Origin: Actinomadura parmotrematis
GTDB lineage: Bacteria; Actinomycetota; Actinomycetes; Streptosporangiales; Streptosporangiaceae
Assembly (NCBI RefSeq): GCF_019458805.1
Contig: NZ_JAIBOA010000003.1
Coordinates: 1-64,000, forward strand
DNA length: 64,000 bases
Direction of reading: 5' to 3'
Shown: positions 21,413 to 31,614 of the stretch, one piece after another
Layout of the letters: each line of letters opens with the position of its first letter
Position numbering within the stretch: position 1 is the stretch's first letter
The notes under the pieces: generated by a model
Database searches by the model: none
Told to the model about the DNA's origin: nothing
The model's input: only the letters and a program-made list of their open reading frames with translations
Program-made: the position numbers and the translations under genes

Positions 21413-23596
21413 CTAGGAGGGCCGCTGGTAGACGAAGCCGTCGCCGACGACGGCCGCCAGGTTCAGGTACGCCTCGCGGGTGCCGGGGGACAGCGCCTCC
21501 AGCTCGACCTCGGCGCCCTCCTCCAAGTGGTCGTCGTAGGGGATCCGCACGACGGCCCGGCAGCGCGACTCGAAGTGCGCCTGGAGCTTGTCCAGGTCGA
21601 CCTGGCTGCGCGTCCGGTTGCGCACCATCGACAGCACCACGACGCCGTTGCGGACGAGGTGGCCGTGGTCGTGGGCCTCCAGCCAGTCGAGGGTGGCGCT
21701 CGCGCTGCGCGCGCCGTCCACCGACGGGGAGCTGACGAGCACGAGCTGGTCGGCGAGGGCGAGGACGCCCGCCATCGCCGAGTGCAGCAGGCCGGTGCCG
21801 CAGTCGGTGATGCAGATCGAGTAGTACTGCTCCAGCACGACCGACACGGCGGCGTAGTCCTCGGCGCTGAAGGCCTCGCTGACCGCCGGGTCGCGGTCGG
21901 AGGCGAGGACCTCCAGGCGCGCGCCGTTCTGCGAGGTGAACGCGCGGACGTCGGCGTAGCGGTGCACCTGGCCGCGGTCGTTCAGCAGGTCGCGGACCGT
22001 CGCCGCGGTCTCCAGCCGCACCTTGTCCGACAGGGTGCCGCGGTCGGGGTTGGCGTCCACGGCGATGACGCGGTCGCCGCGCAGCGAGGCGAGCATCGAG
22101 CCGAGGCCGGTCGTGGTGGTCGTCTTGCCGACGCCGCCCTTCAGCGACATGACCGCGACGCGGTGGTGGCCGCCGGCGACGGGCGTGCGGGCCCGGTCGA
22201 CGAGGTCCTTGCGGCGCAGGTCGGACTGCGACTCGCCCGGGTGGATGCCGCCCGCGGTCGCCTTGTAGACGGCGCGGCGCCATCCCGACGACGGGGCGTG
22301 GCGGCGCTCGCCGAGCAGGTTCTCCGAGCTGAGGCTCTCCGCCGACTGCGGGTCGGGCGGCGGGGCCTGCGGCGGCTGCGCGGGGAGCGGCGGCTGCGGG
22401 TAGGGCGGCGCGTAGCCCTGCGGAGGCCCGGCCGGGTAGGGCGGGAGCTGCTCCAGCGGGGGCGCGCCCTCGCCTTCGGCGGGCGGGCCGTAGGGCGGCT
22501 GCGGGATGTCGAAGCCCGGCGTCCCCGGGAAGCCCTGCGGGTTCTCGTACGGCTGCGGGCCCGGCGCGTACGGCGCGGGCGGGCCGGGCTGCGGGGGCGG
22601 GCCGGGCCGGAAGCCGCCCTCGGGCCCCCAGCCGGGCTGCCCGTAGGGCGCGGGCGGCTGCTGTCCCGCATGGCCGCCCGGGACCGGCGGCCGGCCGTAG
22701 CCCTCCGGTGGGCCGTAACCGGCGGGCGGCGGCGCGTTGTAACCGGCGTTCTCCCACGGCGGCGGGGTGAAGACGGGCGGCCCGGCGGGGGCGCCCGGCT
22801 GCTCGGGAGCGGGAACGGGAGCGGGGCCGGGAGCGGGACCGGCGTCCGCGACCGTGGGCTCGGCGTTCTCGGGTCCGGGCGTTCCGGGGCCGTGGCCGAC
22901 GACGGACGTCCGGGCGTCCTCCTCGTCGGCCTCGGGCTCCGCCGGCTGCGGAGCGGGCGGCTGCGCCGTGCTGTACCCGCCGGGGACGTCCTGCCCGTAG
23001 TAGGCGGGCGGCGGCTCCGAGCTCAGCCCGGGTGCGGGCTGGCCGTATCCGGGCGGCGCCTGCCCCGGCAGCGGCTGGCCGGGCAGCGGCTGCCCCGGGG
23101 CGGGCTGCCCGGCAGGGGCGCCCTCGCCTTCGGGGGCGCCGGGCCGCTGCTCGTCCGAGGCGCGCCCGTGCCCCGGAGCGCCGGGCACGGGCGCGCCGCC
23201 TGGCGGAGGCGGGGGCGCGTTGAAGTCGGCAGGATGGTCGGCCGGGTAATGGTCGGGGAGGCCGCCGCCCGGAGGGGGCGGCGGGACCGGCGTGCCGAAC
23301 TGCGTGGGAGCGCCGAAGTCGGGCGGCGGCGGGCTGCCGTAGGCGGGCGGGGCGCCGTACTCCTGGCCCGGGGGAGGCGGCGGGGACGGCGGCGGCGCCG
23401 CGAGCCACGGGTTCGCGTCGGGGGCCGGACCGGGGGCGGCCTCCGGGCCGGCGGGCCCGGGTTCCGGCCGCGGGCGCTCGGCGGTCGGTTCGGCGGCCGA
23501 GTCGGGACGGGGCCGCTCGCCGGTGTCGCCGCTCATCGCGTCCAGCGAGGCGAGCCGCTCTTCGAGGGAGCGTCCGTCCTGGTCGTTCCTCGCCAC
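21413..23596 (-). CDS. MinD/ParA-like ATPase with long proline-rich N-terminus (EspI-like)
   Basis: The 727-residue protein has about 430 disordered residues dominated by Pro, Gly, Tyr and Gln (repeats such as PPAYGSPPPP and QPLPGQPLPGQ), then a P-loop domain of the MinD/ParA class: VAVMSLKGGVGKTTTTTGLG (deviant Walker A), VIAVDANPDRGTLSDKV and SICITDCGTGLLHSAM. This layout resembles EspI and related type VII secretion-associated ATPases, but no ESX genes are nearby. The GTG start at 23596 is preceded by GGGGAGAG. The proline-rich part could bind a polar or secretion partner. Confidence 0.85.
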   Translation of the reverse strand: MARNDQDGRSLEERLASLDAMSGDTGERPRPDSAAEPTAERPRPEPGPAGPEAAPGPAPDANPWLAAPPPSPPPPPGQEYGAPPAYGSPPPPDFGAPTQFGTPVPPPPPGGGLPDHYPADHPADFNAPPPPPGGAPVPGAPGHGRASDEQRPGAPEGEGAPAGQPAPGQPLPGQPLPGQAPPGYGQPAPGLSSEPPPAYYGQDVPGGYSTAQPPAPQPAEPEADEEDARTSVVGHGPGTPGPENAEPTVADAGPAPGPAPVPAPEQPGAPAGPPVFTPPPWENAGYNAPPPAGYGPPEGYGRPPVPGGHAGQQPPAPYGQPGWGPEGGFRPGPPPQPGPPAPYAPGPQPYENPQGFPGTPGFDIPQPPYGPPAEGEGAPPLEQLPPYPAGPPQGYAPPYPQPPLPAQPPQAPPPDPQSAESLSSENLLGERRHAPSSGWRRAVYKATAGGIHPGESQSDLRRKDLVDRARTPVAGGHHRVAVMSLKGGVGKTTTTTGLGSMLASLRGDRVIAVDANPDRGTLSDKVRLETAATVRDLLNDRGQVHRYADVRAFTSQNGARLEVLASDRDPAVSEAFSAEDYAAVSVVLEQYYSICITDCGTGLLHSAMAGVLALADQLVLVSSPSVDGARSASATLDWLEAHDHGHLVRNGVVVLSMVRNRTRSQVDLDKLQAHFESRCRAVVRIPYDDHLEEGAEVELEALSPGTREAYLNLAAVVGDGFVYQRPS

Positions 23597-23774
23597 CGTC
23601 TCTCCCCTCGGTCACGTCCCGGGCGATCATCCACCGAACAGGGCGGCAACAGCCCAACGGCAGGATACCCGGCAGCAAATACCATGTATCCCAGACGTAG
23701 ACGCACACCATCGGGCATCGCCGACAATTCACGGCAACGTTTCGGTCACTCCCGTGCCCGGTAGCGTGGGGACC

Positions 23775-24731
23775 ATGCACGCGATCGTCATCCGCGAACC
23801 CGGCGGCACCGACGTCCTGGAGTGGACCGAGGTGCCCGATCCCGCGCCCGGTCCGGGCGAGGTCCTGGTCGACGTGGCCGCGTCCGCGGTCAACCGGGCC
23901 GACGTCATGCAGCGCCGCGGCTTCTACCCGCCGCCCGACGGCGCCCCGCCCTACCCCGGTCTGGAGGCGTCCGGCACCGTCGCCGCCGTCGGCGCGGACG
24001 TGACGGGCTGGCGTCCCGGCGACCGGGTCTGCGCGCTGCTCGCGGGCGGCGGCTACGCCGAGCGCGTCGCCGTCCCGGCGGGCCAGCTGCTGCCCGTCCC
24101 GGCGGGGGTGGACCTCGTCGACGCCGCCGCGCTGCCCGAGGTCGCGTGCACCGTCTGGTCCAACGTCTTCCAGATCGCGCGGCTGGCCGAGGGAGAGCGC
24201 TTCCTCGTGCACGGCGGCGGCAGCGGCATCGGCACGATGGCGATCCAGCTCGCCAAGGCGTACGGCGCCACCGTCGCCTGCACGGTCGGCAGCGCGGCCA
24301 AGGGCGAGCGGTGCCGCGGGCTCGGCGCCGACCAGGTGATCAACTACCGGGAGGACGACTTCGTCGAACACGGCCCGTTCGACGTCATCCTCGACCACCT
24401 CGGCGCGTCCTACCTCGCCCGCAACATCGCGGCGCTGAACGCCGACGGCCGCATCGCGATCCTCGGGATGCAGGGCGGCGCGAAGGCCGAGCTGGACCTC
24501 CTCGCGCTGATGGCCAAGCGCGGCTCGGTCAGCGCAACCGGACTGCGCGCCCGTCCGTTGGACCAGAAGGCCGCCATCGTGTCCGCGGTCCGCGAGCACG
24601 TGTGGCCCCTGCTGGAGTCGGGACGGGTGCGGCCGGTCGTCGACCGGCGGATCCCGATGGCCGGCGCGGCGGCGGCCCACCGCGTGATGGAGGACGGCGG
24701 GCACGTCGGCAAGATCGTGCTGACCGTGTGA
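23775..24731 (+). CDS. NAD(P)H quinone oxidoreductase (PIG3/zinc-free MDR family)
   Basis: The 318-residue medium-chain dehydrogenase/reductase starts MHAIVIREPGGTDVLEW. It has the nucleotide-binding motif LVHGGGSGIGTMAIQLAKAY and the family stretches ASAVNRADVMQRRGFYPPPD and PYPGLEASGTVAAVG. Zinc ligands of alcohol dehydrogenases are absent, as expected for the quinone-reductase branch. It probably reduces quinones or enals with NADPH. bpa follows on the same strand after 13 bases, a pairing I have seen in other actinobacteria. Confidence 0.92.
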   Translation: MHAIVIREPGGTDVLEWTEVPDPAPGPGEVLVDVAASAVNRADVMQRRGFYPPPDGAPPYPGLEASGTVAAVGADVTGWRPGDRVCALLAGGGYAERVAVPAGQLLPVPAGVDLVDAAALPEVACTVWSNVFQIARLAEGERFLVHGGGSGIGTMAIQLAKAYGATVACTVGSAAKGERCRGLGADQVINYREDDFVEHGPFDVILDHLGASYLARNIAALNADGRIAILGMQGGAKAELDLLALMAKRGSVSATGLRARPLDQKAAIVSAVREHVWPLLESGRVRPVVDRRIPMAGAAAAHRVMEDGGHVGKIVLTV

Positions 24732-24744
24732 GAATCGAGGGACT

Positions 24745-25299
24745 ATGACTGAGCAGCCTTCTGACAAGCAGCCGCAGATCCTGGTCGTCGGGCCGAACGG
24801 CATCGCGGCCGGCGGCGCGCCCGGCCAGGGCGACGGCGACCGCGAGGAGAAGTCGGTCGCCGAGATGGTCGAGCAGCCCGCCAAGGTCATGCGCATCGGC
24901 GGCATGATCCGCCAGCTGCTGGACGAGGTGAAGGCCGCCCCGCTGGACGAGGCGAGCCGCGCCCGGCTGCGCGAGATCCACCAGTCCTCGATCAAGGAGC
25001 TGGAGGACGGCCTCGCGCCCGAGCTCGTCGAGGAGCTGGAGCGGCTGTCGCTGCCGTTCGCCGAGGGCCAGGTGCCGAGCGAGTCCGAGCTGCGCATCGC
25101 GCAGGCCCAGCTCGTCGGCTGGCTGGAGGGCCTGTTCCACGGCATCCAGACGACGCTGTTCGCGCAGCAGATGGCGGCGCGCGCGCAGCTGGAGCAGATG
25201 CGCCGGGCGCTGCCCGCCGGCGTCCTGCCGCCCGGCGCCGTCGCGCCGGAGGACGAGGACGAGCGGCCCGGCGGCCGCACCAACGGCCCCTACCTGTAA
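24745..25299 (+). CDS. bpa: Bacterial proteasome activator Bpa
   Basis: The 184-residue protein matches the Bpa family (DUF2587). A disordered N-terminus is followed by four helices (KSVAEMVEQPAKVMRIGGMI, LRIAQAQLVGWLEGLFHGIQ, QMAARAQLEQMRRALPAGVL) that form the dodecameric ring. The C-terminal GPYL corresponds to the GQYL tail of the mycobacterial protein that docks into the 20S proteasome and opens its gate without ATP. It implies the organism has a proteasome. The stop is followed at once by the palindrome CCCGCCTAGGCGGG (25300-25313), which contains the stop of the convergent HAD gene. Confidence 0.93.
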   Translation: MTEQPSDKQPQILVVGPNGIAAGGAPGQGDGDREEKSVAEMVEQPAKVMRIGGMIRQLLDEVKAAPLDEASRARLREIHQSSIKELEDGLAPELVEELERLSLPFAEGQVPSESELRIAQAQLVGWLEGLFHGIQTTLFAQQMAARAQLEQMRRALPAGVLPPGAVAPEDEDERPGGRTNGPYL

Positions 25300-25304
25300 C
25301 CCGC

Positions 25305-26111
25305 CTAGGCGGGGAAGAGCCGTTCGAGGACCTGGGCGACGCCGTCGTCGTCGTTGCGGAGCGTCGTGCCGGTGACGGCCGACAGCACCAGCGGGTGCGC
25401 GTTCGCGACGCCGTAGGAGGTGCCCGCCCAGGTCAGCATCGGCAGGTCGTTCGGCATGTCGCCGAACGCGACGACCTCGGCGGGCGCGATGCGCTGCTCG
25501 GCGCAGAACGCCGCGAGCGCGCTCGCCTTGGTGACGCCGTGCGCGCTCATCTCCAGCAGGCCCCGCCCGGAGGAGTGGGTGACGGTGACGAGGTCGCCGA
25601 CGGCCTTGCCGGCCCGCTCGGCGAGGTCGTCGGGGTCGGCGCTCGGGTGGAAGGCGAGCAGCTTGGTGCCGGGGCGGCCGGTCAGCGCCTCGCCGTCGAC
25701 GGGCCGCCCGCCGAGCGCCTCGGCGTCCCAGCGGCCGAGGTTGTAGCGGGCCTCGAAGACGAACCCGTCGGGGTACTCGACGGCGAACCGCAGCTCGGGG
25801 TCGATGCCGCGGAGCCGCTCCACCGCCCGCGCGATCACCTCGGGCTCGATCAGGTCGGCGTGCAGCACGGTCTCGGTGCGCAGGTCGTAGCGGACCGCGC
25901 CGTTGGCGCAGATCGCCACGCCGTGGTGCCCGACGGCCGCGGCGATCTCGGCCATCCAGCGCGGCGGCCGGCCGGTGACCATGACGAGCGCCGCGCCGCA
26001 CTCCTCGACGCGGGCGAGCGCGGCGACCGTCCGGTCGGAGACCGTGCCGTCGGAGCGGACGATCGTCCCGTCCAGATCGGTGGCCACGAGGCGCGGCTTC
26101 GTAACAGGCAT
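25305..26111 (-). CDS. HAD superfamily hydrolase, Cof-type
   Basis: The 268-residue phosphatase has motif I DLDGTIVRSDG (catalytic Asp12 and Asp14), motif II VMVTGRPPRWM, and motif IV GDMPNDLPMLTWAG. The cap domain type and length put it in the Cof subfamily, which dephosphorylates sugar phosphates, flavin precursors or similar. The ATG at 26111 is preceded by GAAGGTGAC. It converges with bpa with only five bases between their stop codons. Confidence 0.9.
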   Translation of the reverse strand: MPVTKPRLVATDLDGTIVRSDGTVSDRTVAALARVEECGAALVMVTGRPPRWMAEIAAAVGHHGVAICANGAVRYDLRTETVLHADLIEPEVIARAVERLRGIDPELRFAVEYPDGFVFEARYNLGRWDAEALGGRPVDGEALTGRPGTKLLAFHPSADPDDLAERAGKAVGDLVTVTHSSGRGLLEMSAHGVTKASALAAFCAEQRIAPAEVVAFGDMPNDLPMLTWAGTSYGVANAHPLVLSAVTGTTLRNDDDGVAQVLERLFPA

Positions 26112-26292
26112 GTCACCTTCCCGTGCTGACGGGACACACACTAGGCGACGCCCCGGACGCCCGCCTCCCCCGCGCGCGCCCCGCGGATCGCCGGTGGGCC
26201 TTCCCGTTCCGGCCTCCCCGGCGCTACCGTGCGGACAGCTCGTTGCGAAATCTTCTTCACGTTCCCCGCCCCCCGTGTGGAAGGCCGTCCGC

Positions 26293-27162
26293 ATGACCCG
26301 CAGGATCCTCGCCGCCGCCCTCGCGGGCACCGTCGCCCTCGCCCCCGCCGCCCTCCCCGCCCCGGCGGGCGCCGCGACCGCCCGCACCGCCGCCGCCGTC
26401 CCGCGCGTCATCGCGGTGGACGGCGCCGCCAACGTCCGCGACATCGGCGGGTACGCCGCCGCGTCCGGCCGGCACGTGCGCTACGGCCTCGTCTACCGCG
26501 CCGCGACCCTCAGCAAGGTGACACCAGCGGGCGTGCGGGCCCTCGCCGGGCTGCGCCTCACCGCCGCCGTCGACTTCCGCTCCACCGGCGAGATCGCCTC
26601 CGACGGCAAGGACCGGCTGCCCGCCGGCGTCACGCCCGTCGCCGCGCCGATCAACGCCGCGTCCGCGTCGCTGCTCGACCTCGGCCCCGCCCTGGCGAAC
26701 GCGGTCGCCGCGCCCGACAAGAGCGCCGCGTTCATGGAGCTGTCCTACCGGGGCTTCATCCACGACCCGGCCTCGCGCGCGCGGTTCGCCGCGACGCTGC
26801 GGCGCATCGCCGCCGGCAAGGGGCCCGTCCTCTACCACTGCACCGCCGGCAAGGACCGCACCGGCACCATGACCGCGATCCTGCTGACGCTCCTCGGCGT
26901 GGACCGCGCGACCGTCTACCGCGACTTCCTGCGCTCCAACGCCGAGCTCGCCGCCGGGAACGCCGCGACCGAGGCGAAGCTGCGGGCGGTCGGCATCGAC
27001 CCGGCGTTCCTCGTGCCGTTCCTCACCGTCCGCCGCTCCTACCTCGACGCGGCGTTCGACCAGATCCGCCGCGACTACGGCTCGTTCGACGCGTTCGCGG
27101 CCCGCGGCCTCGGCGTGGACGCCGCGACCCGGGCCGCGCTGCGGAACCGGCTGCTGCGGTAG
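26293..27162 (+). CDS. Secreted tyrosine-protein phosphatase
   Basis: The 289-residue protein begins with a signal peptide (MTRRILAAALAGTVALAPAA, cut near AGAATA). NVRDIGGYAAASGRHVRYG and YRAATLSKVT are the conserved N-terminal motifs of the Y_phosphatase3 family. The active site is HCTAGKDRTG with Cys183 and Arg189. Relatives act on phosphotyrosine or phosphoinositides. Export makes an extracellular substrate likely. It converges with serS, five bases between stops. Confidence 0.92.
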   Translation: MTRRILAAALAGTVALAPAALPAPAGAATARTAAAVPRVIAVDGAANVRDIGGYAAASGRHVRYGLVYRAATLSKVTPAGVRALAGLRLTAAVDFRSTGEIASDGKDRLPAGVTPVAAPINAASASLLDLGPALANAVAAPDKSAAFMELSYRGFIHDPASRARFAATLRRIAAGKGPVLYHCTAGKDRTGTMTAILLTLLGVDRATVYRDFLRSNAELAAGNAATEAKLRAVGIDPAFLVPFLTVRRSYLDAAFDQIRRDYGSFDAFAARGLGVDAATRAALRNRLLR

Positions 27163-27167
27163 CGCGG

Positions 27168-28427
27168 TCAGCGCTTGACGGGCTCCAGCACGTCGAGGCC
27201 GATGAACTTGCGGAGCGCCTCGGGCACCCGCACCGACCCGTCGGCCCGCTGGTGGTTCTCCAGGATCGCGACCATCCACCGGGTGGTGGCGAGCGTCCCG
27301 TTCAGCGTCGCGACCGGCGCGGTCCGCCCGTCGGCGTCGCGGTGCCGGATCGACAGGCGGCGCGCCTGGAAGTCGGTGCAGTTCGACGTCGAGGTGACCT
27401 CGCGGTACGCCCGCTGCGTCGGCACCCACGCCTCGCAGTCGTACTTGCGGGCCGCGCTGGACCCGAGGTCGCCCGCCGCGACGTCGATGACCCGGTAGGG
27501 GATCTCGACCTTGGCGAGCATCTCCTTCTCCCACGCCAGCAGCCGCAGGTGCTCGGCGTGCGCGTCCGCCGGGTCGACGTAGGAGAACATCTCGACCTTG
27601 TCGAACTGGTGCACCCGGATGATGCCGCGGGTGTCCTTGCCGTACGACCCGGCCTCGCGGCGGAAGCACGACGACCAGGCCGCGTAGCGCCGCGGCAACG
27701 CGTCGACGATCTCGTCCATGTGGTAGGCGGCGAGCGGCACCTCGGAGGTGCCGACCAGGTACAGGTCGTCGGCGTTCAGCCGGTACACCTCGTCGGCGTG
27801 CCGGCCGAGGAACCCGGTGCCCTCCATCGCCTCCGGCTTCACCAGCACCGGCGGGTACATCGGGACGAAGCCGTTCGCGACGGCCTGCTCCATGGCGAGG
27901 TTCAGCAGCGCGTACTGCAGCCGCGCGCCGACGCCCGTCAGGTAGTAGAAGCGGGCGCCCGCGACCTTCGCGCCGCGCTCCATGTCGATCGCGCCGAGCG
28001 CCTCGCCGAGCTCCAGGTGGTCCTTCGGCTCGAAGTCGAAGGACGTCGGCTCGCCGACGTGCTCCAGCACGGCGAAGTCCTGCTCGCCGCCGGGCGGGAC
28101 GCCGTCCTCGACGACGTTCGGGACGCTCTTCAGCAGCCCGTCGAGCTCGGCGCCGAGCCGGTCGGCCTCCGCCTCGGCGTCCTTGACCTGGCCCGCGAGC
28201 TCCTTGCCGCGCTCGATCAGCGCCTGCCGCTCGTCGCCCTGCGCCCGGGAGACCGACTTGCCGAAGCTCTTCTGCTCGGCGCGCAGCCGCTCGAACGACG
28301 TCAGCGCGGAGCGGCGCCGCTCGTCCAGGTCGAGCAGGGCGCCGACGACGGCGTCGTCCTCACCGCGGGCGCGCTGGGACGCGCGCAGCCGCTCCGGGTC
28401 GTCTCGAAGAGCTCGCAGGTCAATCAC
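27168..28427 (-). CDS. serS: Seryl-tRNA synthetase
   Basis: The 419-residue class II synthetase charges tRNA-Ser. A long antiparallel coiled coil (about residues 30-105) is followed by the catalytic core: [14 protein letters not shown], motif 2 [20 protein letters not shown] with FDKVEMF, and motif 3 [21 protein letters not shown] 28427 starts [14 protein letters not shown], matching the family N-terminus. The frame is open far upstream but only as a shadow of the next gene. Confidence 0.96.
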   Translation of the reverse strand: MIDLRALRDDPERLRASQRARGEDDAVVGALLDLDERRRSALTSFERLRAEQKSFGKSVSRAQGDERQALIERGKELAGQVKDAEAEADRLGAELDGLLKSVPNVVEDGVPPGGEQDFAVLEHVGEPTSFDFEPKDHLELGEALGAIDMERGAKVAGARFYYLTGVGARLQYALLNLAMEQAVANGFVPMYPPVLVKPEAMEGTGFLGRHADEVYRLNADDLYLVGTSEVPLAAYHMDEIVDALPRRYAAWSSCFRREAGSYGKDTRGIIRVHQFDKVEMFSYVDPADAHAEHLRLLAWEKEMLAKVEIPYRVIDVAAGDLGSSAARKYDCEAWVPTQRAYREVTSTSNCTDFQARRLSIRHRDADGRTAPVATLNGTLATTRWMVAILENHQRADGSVRVPEALRKFIGLDVLEPVKR

Positions 28428-28480
28428 AGGCACGAGGCTACCGGTTCGCGGGCCGCCGGACGCACCGATATCCCCGCCGT

Positions 28481-29281
28481 TCAGGCGGTCCCGCGGGCGA
28501 GGAGGGCGCGCGCCGGCAGGACGGTCCGGCCACCGCGCGCGTAGCGGGCGACGACGCGGTCGTAGGCGTCCTTGACGCGGGCGACGGCCGGCGCGTCCAG
28601 CCGCCCGACGACGACGCCGTTGGTGCCGACGCGGCCGAGCGCGACCTGCGCCCACCACTCCTCGGCGTCCACGGGGTGCTCCCAGTCGAGCGGTTCGGCG
28701 ACGGCGTCGAACCCGGCCGCGCGGACGAGGCGCTCGAACGGCTCGCGCCGCCCGTGCTCGGCGAACGGCGGCTCGGGGATGTCGGCGGGCATCGGGACGC
28801 CGGCCGCGTCGAGCGCCTCGCGCACGACCGACAGCGCGCCGACGCCCGGCATCACCCAGCAGGTCAGCGCGATCCGCCCGCCCGGCCGCAGCACGCGGCG
28901 CAGCTCCGTGAGGGTGACGAGCGGATCGCTGACGTGGTTGATGACGAAGTTGCCGGCGACCGCGTCGAACTCGCCGTCGGGGAACGGCACGTCCGGCAGC
29001 ACCGCGACCCGCACGTCCAGGCCGGGCACGTTGCGGCGGGCCGTCTCGGCCATCCCGGGCTCGGCGTCGAGGGCCGACACGAGCGCGCCCCGGCGCACGG
29101 CCTCGGCCGCCACGAAGCCGGGACCGGTGCCGGCGTCCAGCACGCGCGTGCCCTCCCCGACGCCGGCGGCGTCGAGGAGCGGCCCGACCGCGCCGCGCGT
29201 CAGCAGCGCGAACCCCTGCTCGTACGCCGCCGCACGCCCGGACCACAGCTCGCGCTCGTACGCGTCGAAGTCGTTCGCCAT
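28481..29281 (-). CDS. SAM-dependent methyltransferase
   Basis: The 266-residue protein has class I motif [21 protein letters not shown], an acidic motif [13 protein letters not shown], and motif [18 protein letters not shown] with [16 protein letters not shown]. The substrate cannot be told from sequence. It lies 53 bases upstream of serS on the same strand, and the secreted Ig-like gene ends 15 bases before it. Confidence 0.88.
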   Translation of the reverse strand: MANDFDAYERELWSGRAAAYEQGFALLTRGAVGPLLDAAGVGEGTRVLDAGTGPGFVAAEAVRRGALVSALDAEPGMAETARRNVPGLDVRVAVLPDVPFPDGEFDAVAGNFVINHVSDPLVTLTELRRVLRPGGRIALTCWVMPGVGALSVVREALDAAGVPMPADIPEPPFAEHGRREPFERLVRAAGFDAVAEPLDWEHPVDAEEWWAQVALGRVGTNGVVVGRLDAPAVARVKDAYDRVVARYARGGRTVLPARALLARGTA

Positions 29282-29296
29282 GGCCCGGACGATAGC

Positions 29297-31258
29297 TCAG
29301 CGGACGTCGACGTAGTCGCCGGCGCTGGTGGAGCCGAGGTAGGTGGTGCTGCCCTTGTAGGAGGCGTACCAGGTGCCGTCCTTGGACGCCTTGAACTTCT
29401 TGGCGAAGGTGCCCGTGGAGGTGGTCTTGGCGGTGGCCAGGAGGGTCCAGGCGGTGGCGCCCTTGGCCTTGAAGTAGATGCCGATGGACGCTCCGGCGCC
29501 CGCGGGCTTCCACTTGCCGCCGAGGTAGCGGTTGAGCTTGCCGCCGACGGTGATCGTCCTGCCCTTCTTCACCGGCTCGGGCGAGGCGTTGAAGCCGGAG
29601 AACGCGGTCTTGGCCCCGACCGTCACCTTGACGGCGGCGCTGGTGGCGTCCGCGTTCGGGGTGGTGAACGTCGTGCTGTCGATGCCGTCGTAGTAGGCGC
29701 GCCAGAAACCGGTCCGCGTGGCCTTGGCGGCGATGGTGAAGCGGCCCTGCGCGCCGGTGGTGCCGGCCACCGCGTAGTCCCAGGTGCGGCCGTCGGCGGA
29801 GAACTGGAAGAAGACGTGGTGCCCGGCGGGGACCGGCTCGACGGTGCCGTTCGCCAGGGTGCGCACGACCTGGCCGCGCGCGGTGACGTTCCCGCTGGAG
29901 GCGAGCGCGGACGGCGTCACCGTGAACCCCTTGACCGCGCTGGAGTAGGCGACGGACCGGTGGTCCGTCGAGGCCTCCGCCGGTGTGAAGCCGCGGTCGT
30001 CCGGGGTGTCGTAGTCCGCGATCCACCGGCCGCTGCCCGTCACGACGACCTGGGCGCTGTAGCGGCCGGCCGCGTCGGTGACGGCCTGGCCGACGGGGGT
30101 GACGGTGGTGCCCTCGGCCAGCGACAGCCGCACGGCCCGCCCGGCGAGGGGCGTCCAGACGTCGCCGCTCCGCCGCTCCAGCACGCCGCTCAGCGTGACC
30201 TTCTGGCCGACGCGGGTCGCCGCGGTGGCGGTGAGGGAGAGCTGCGTCGGGAGCCGGTGCCAGCCGATCTGGACGTCCTTGCGCACGCCGGCGTACCGGT
30301 CGTCGCCGCCCGCGACGACCGTCCGGGTGACGCCGCCGGTGACGTCCAGGCGCAGGGTGAAGCGGCCGTCGGCGCCGGTGACGGCGGTGGCGTCGGTGTC
30401 GGGCACCGAGATCGGGACGCCCTGCTGCGGGACGCCGGTGGCGGCGTCCTCGACCTGGCCGGTGACGGTCACGGTCGGGTGGTCGACGTCGGCGGCCGAC
30501 GGGGTCGCGGTGAGCTCGGTCAGCGTGCGGGCGAGGCGCCGCTGGACGGTCCCGGACCGGCGGCGCACGGCGTCGCCCTGGCTCCACTGCGTCGTGACGA
30601 TCTCGTAGTCGCCGACCGGGACGTCCGCTTTCGCGGCGGACCGGTAGGTGACCTGGGTGCCGGACGTGGACGCCGCCAGGGTGCCGAAGTCGGCGACCTG
30701 CTCGTCGGTGCCGGCCCGGTAGAGGGCGGCGTCGACGCGCTCGGGCTGCGGCCCGACCAGGTCCAGCTCCGCGCCGAAGGGGGCGGTGACGGCCCCCTGG
30801 TTCAACCGGGCCGTGCCGGCGACGGCGTACGGACCGAAGGCGGTGGCGGTGCCGCCCGGGGAATCGGCGAAGGCGGCGGCGGTGCGGGTGGTGCGGTCGC
30901 CGTCGGCGTCGGTCACCTCGACGTCCAGGTAGGTACGGCCGGGACGCAGCTCGATCGGCCCGGCCGTCCAGGTGCCCTGCTGCGCGGTGCCGTTGCGGCG
31001 CGCCAGGTCGTCGAGGGCGGCGTAGGGGGCGTCCGCGCCCTTGGTGCGGAGCTTGACGGAGACCTTGGCGACGCCGTCCGGCGCCGCGGCGTCGATCTTC
31101 ACGTAGCCGCGCACCGTCGTGGTGCCCGCGGTGTTGAGCACCGCTTGCAGGATCGCGACGCCGGGGTCGGCCCAGGCCGCCGCCGGGGACAGCGTCGCCA
31201 CCACGACGCCGAGGGCCGTCAGGCCCGCCAGGTAACCGCGCACACCGTTTCCGCGCAC
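29297..31258 (-). CDS. Large secreted protein with repeated Ig-like domains
   Basis: The 653-residue product has a signal peptide ([20 protein letters not shown], cut near AWADP) and then consecutive beta-sandwich modules, recognised by [44 protein letters not shown] and [17 protein letters not shown]. The C-terminal [20 protein letters not shown] ends in VDVR. Actinomycetes encode many such exported proteins of unknown role. A near-identical copy of the last 28 bases of this gene region occurs at 36695-36722, so it may belong to a duplicated or mobile gene family. Confidence 0.8.
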   Translation of the reverse strand: MRGNGVRGYLAGLTALGVVVATLSPAAAWADPGVAILQAVLNTAGTTTVRGYVKIDAAAPDGVAKVSVKLRTKGADAPYAALDDLARRNGTAQQGTWTAGPIELRPGRTYLDVEVTDADGDRTTRTAAAFADSPGGTATAFGPYAVAGTARLNQGAVTAPFGAELDLVGPQPERVDAALYRAGTDEQVADFGTLAASTSGTQVTYRSAAKADVPVGDYEIVTTQWSQGDAVRRRSGTVQRRLARTLTELTATPSAADVDHPTVTVTGQVEDAATGVPQQGVPISVPDTDATAVTGADGRFTLRLDVTGGVTRTVVAGGDDRYAGVRKDVQIGWHRLPTQLSLTATAATRVGQKVTLSGVLERRSGDVWTPLAGRAVRLSLAEGTTVTPVGQAVTDAAGRYSAQVVVTGSGRWIADYDTPDDRGFTPAEASTDHRSVAYSSAVKGFTVTPSALASSGNVTARGQVVRTLANGTVEPVPAGHHVFFQFSADGRTWDYAVAGTTGAQGRFTIAAKATRTGFWRAYYDGIDSTTFTTPNADATSAAVKVTVGAKTAFSGFNASPEPVKKGRTITVGGKLNRYLGGKWKPAGAGASIGIYFKAKGATAWTLLATAKTTSTGTFAKKFKASKDGTWYASYKGSTTYLGSTSAGDYVDVR

Positions 31259-31462
31259 ACCATCTCCAAGATCAACAGGGGGTGTTGGAGAGACGGGCGA
31301 CGGCTCCGATGGGATGACGGATGCCGTAGGTGATGCGGGTCACATTTCCGCGCGGGGGGAGGGGGCCGCCGTTCTCGACGAGTCCTCGACCCACGCCGGG
31401 TCGAGGGCTCTCGTCAATTCGCCCGGCGAGCCCCGCCCCGCGCCGTCCCCACCGCCGGCGAT

Positions 31463-31562
31463 GACCACCCGGTCGTCCCATGTTGAGATGCGGCGTGTTG
31501 GGCACTTTGAAGATCGAAAGTGCCCGGCACGCCGCATCTCGACTTTGGGTGACCGGGTGGTC
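31463..31562. repeat. 100-nt nested palindrome, copy 1
   Basis: Outer arms GACCACCCGGTC (31463-31474) and GACCGGGTGGTC (31551-31562) pair perfectly. After 10-nt spacers on each side, inner arms GAGATGCGGCGTG (31485-31497) and CACGCCGCATCTC (31528-31540) pair perfectly. The 30-nt tip (31498-31527) has its own GGGCACTTT/AAAGTGCCC stem, and its ends TT/GG could pair as G-U in RNA. Copy 2 at 57496-57595 has the same architecture and size with a different tip. It lies 53 bases past the tetR stop, within a 356-base gap that otherwise shows nothing. Confidence 0.9.
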
Positions 31563-31614
31563 GCGGGTGGCGCGGACGGCGCCGGGGCGGGGGCCGGGGG
31601 GCGCGACACTTGTC

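Noticed and set aside
30078..30608. 176-codon plus-strand frame within the Ig-like gene
   Set aside because: Antisense to a gene with a signal peptide and periodic domains; composition Arg/Ser/Thr/Val-rich without motifs.
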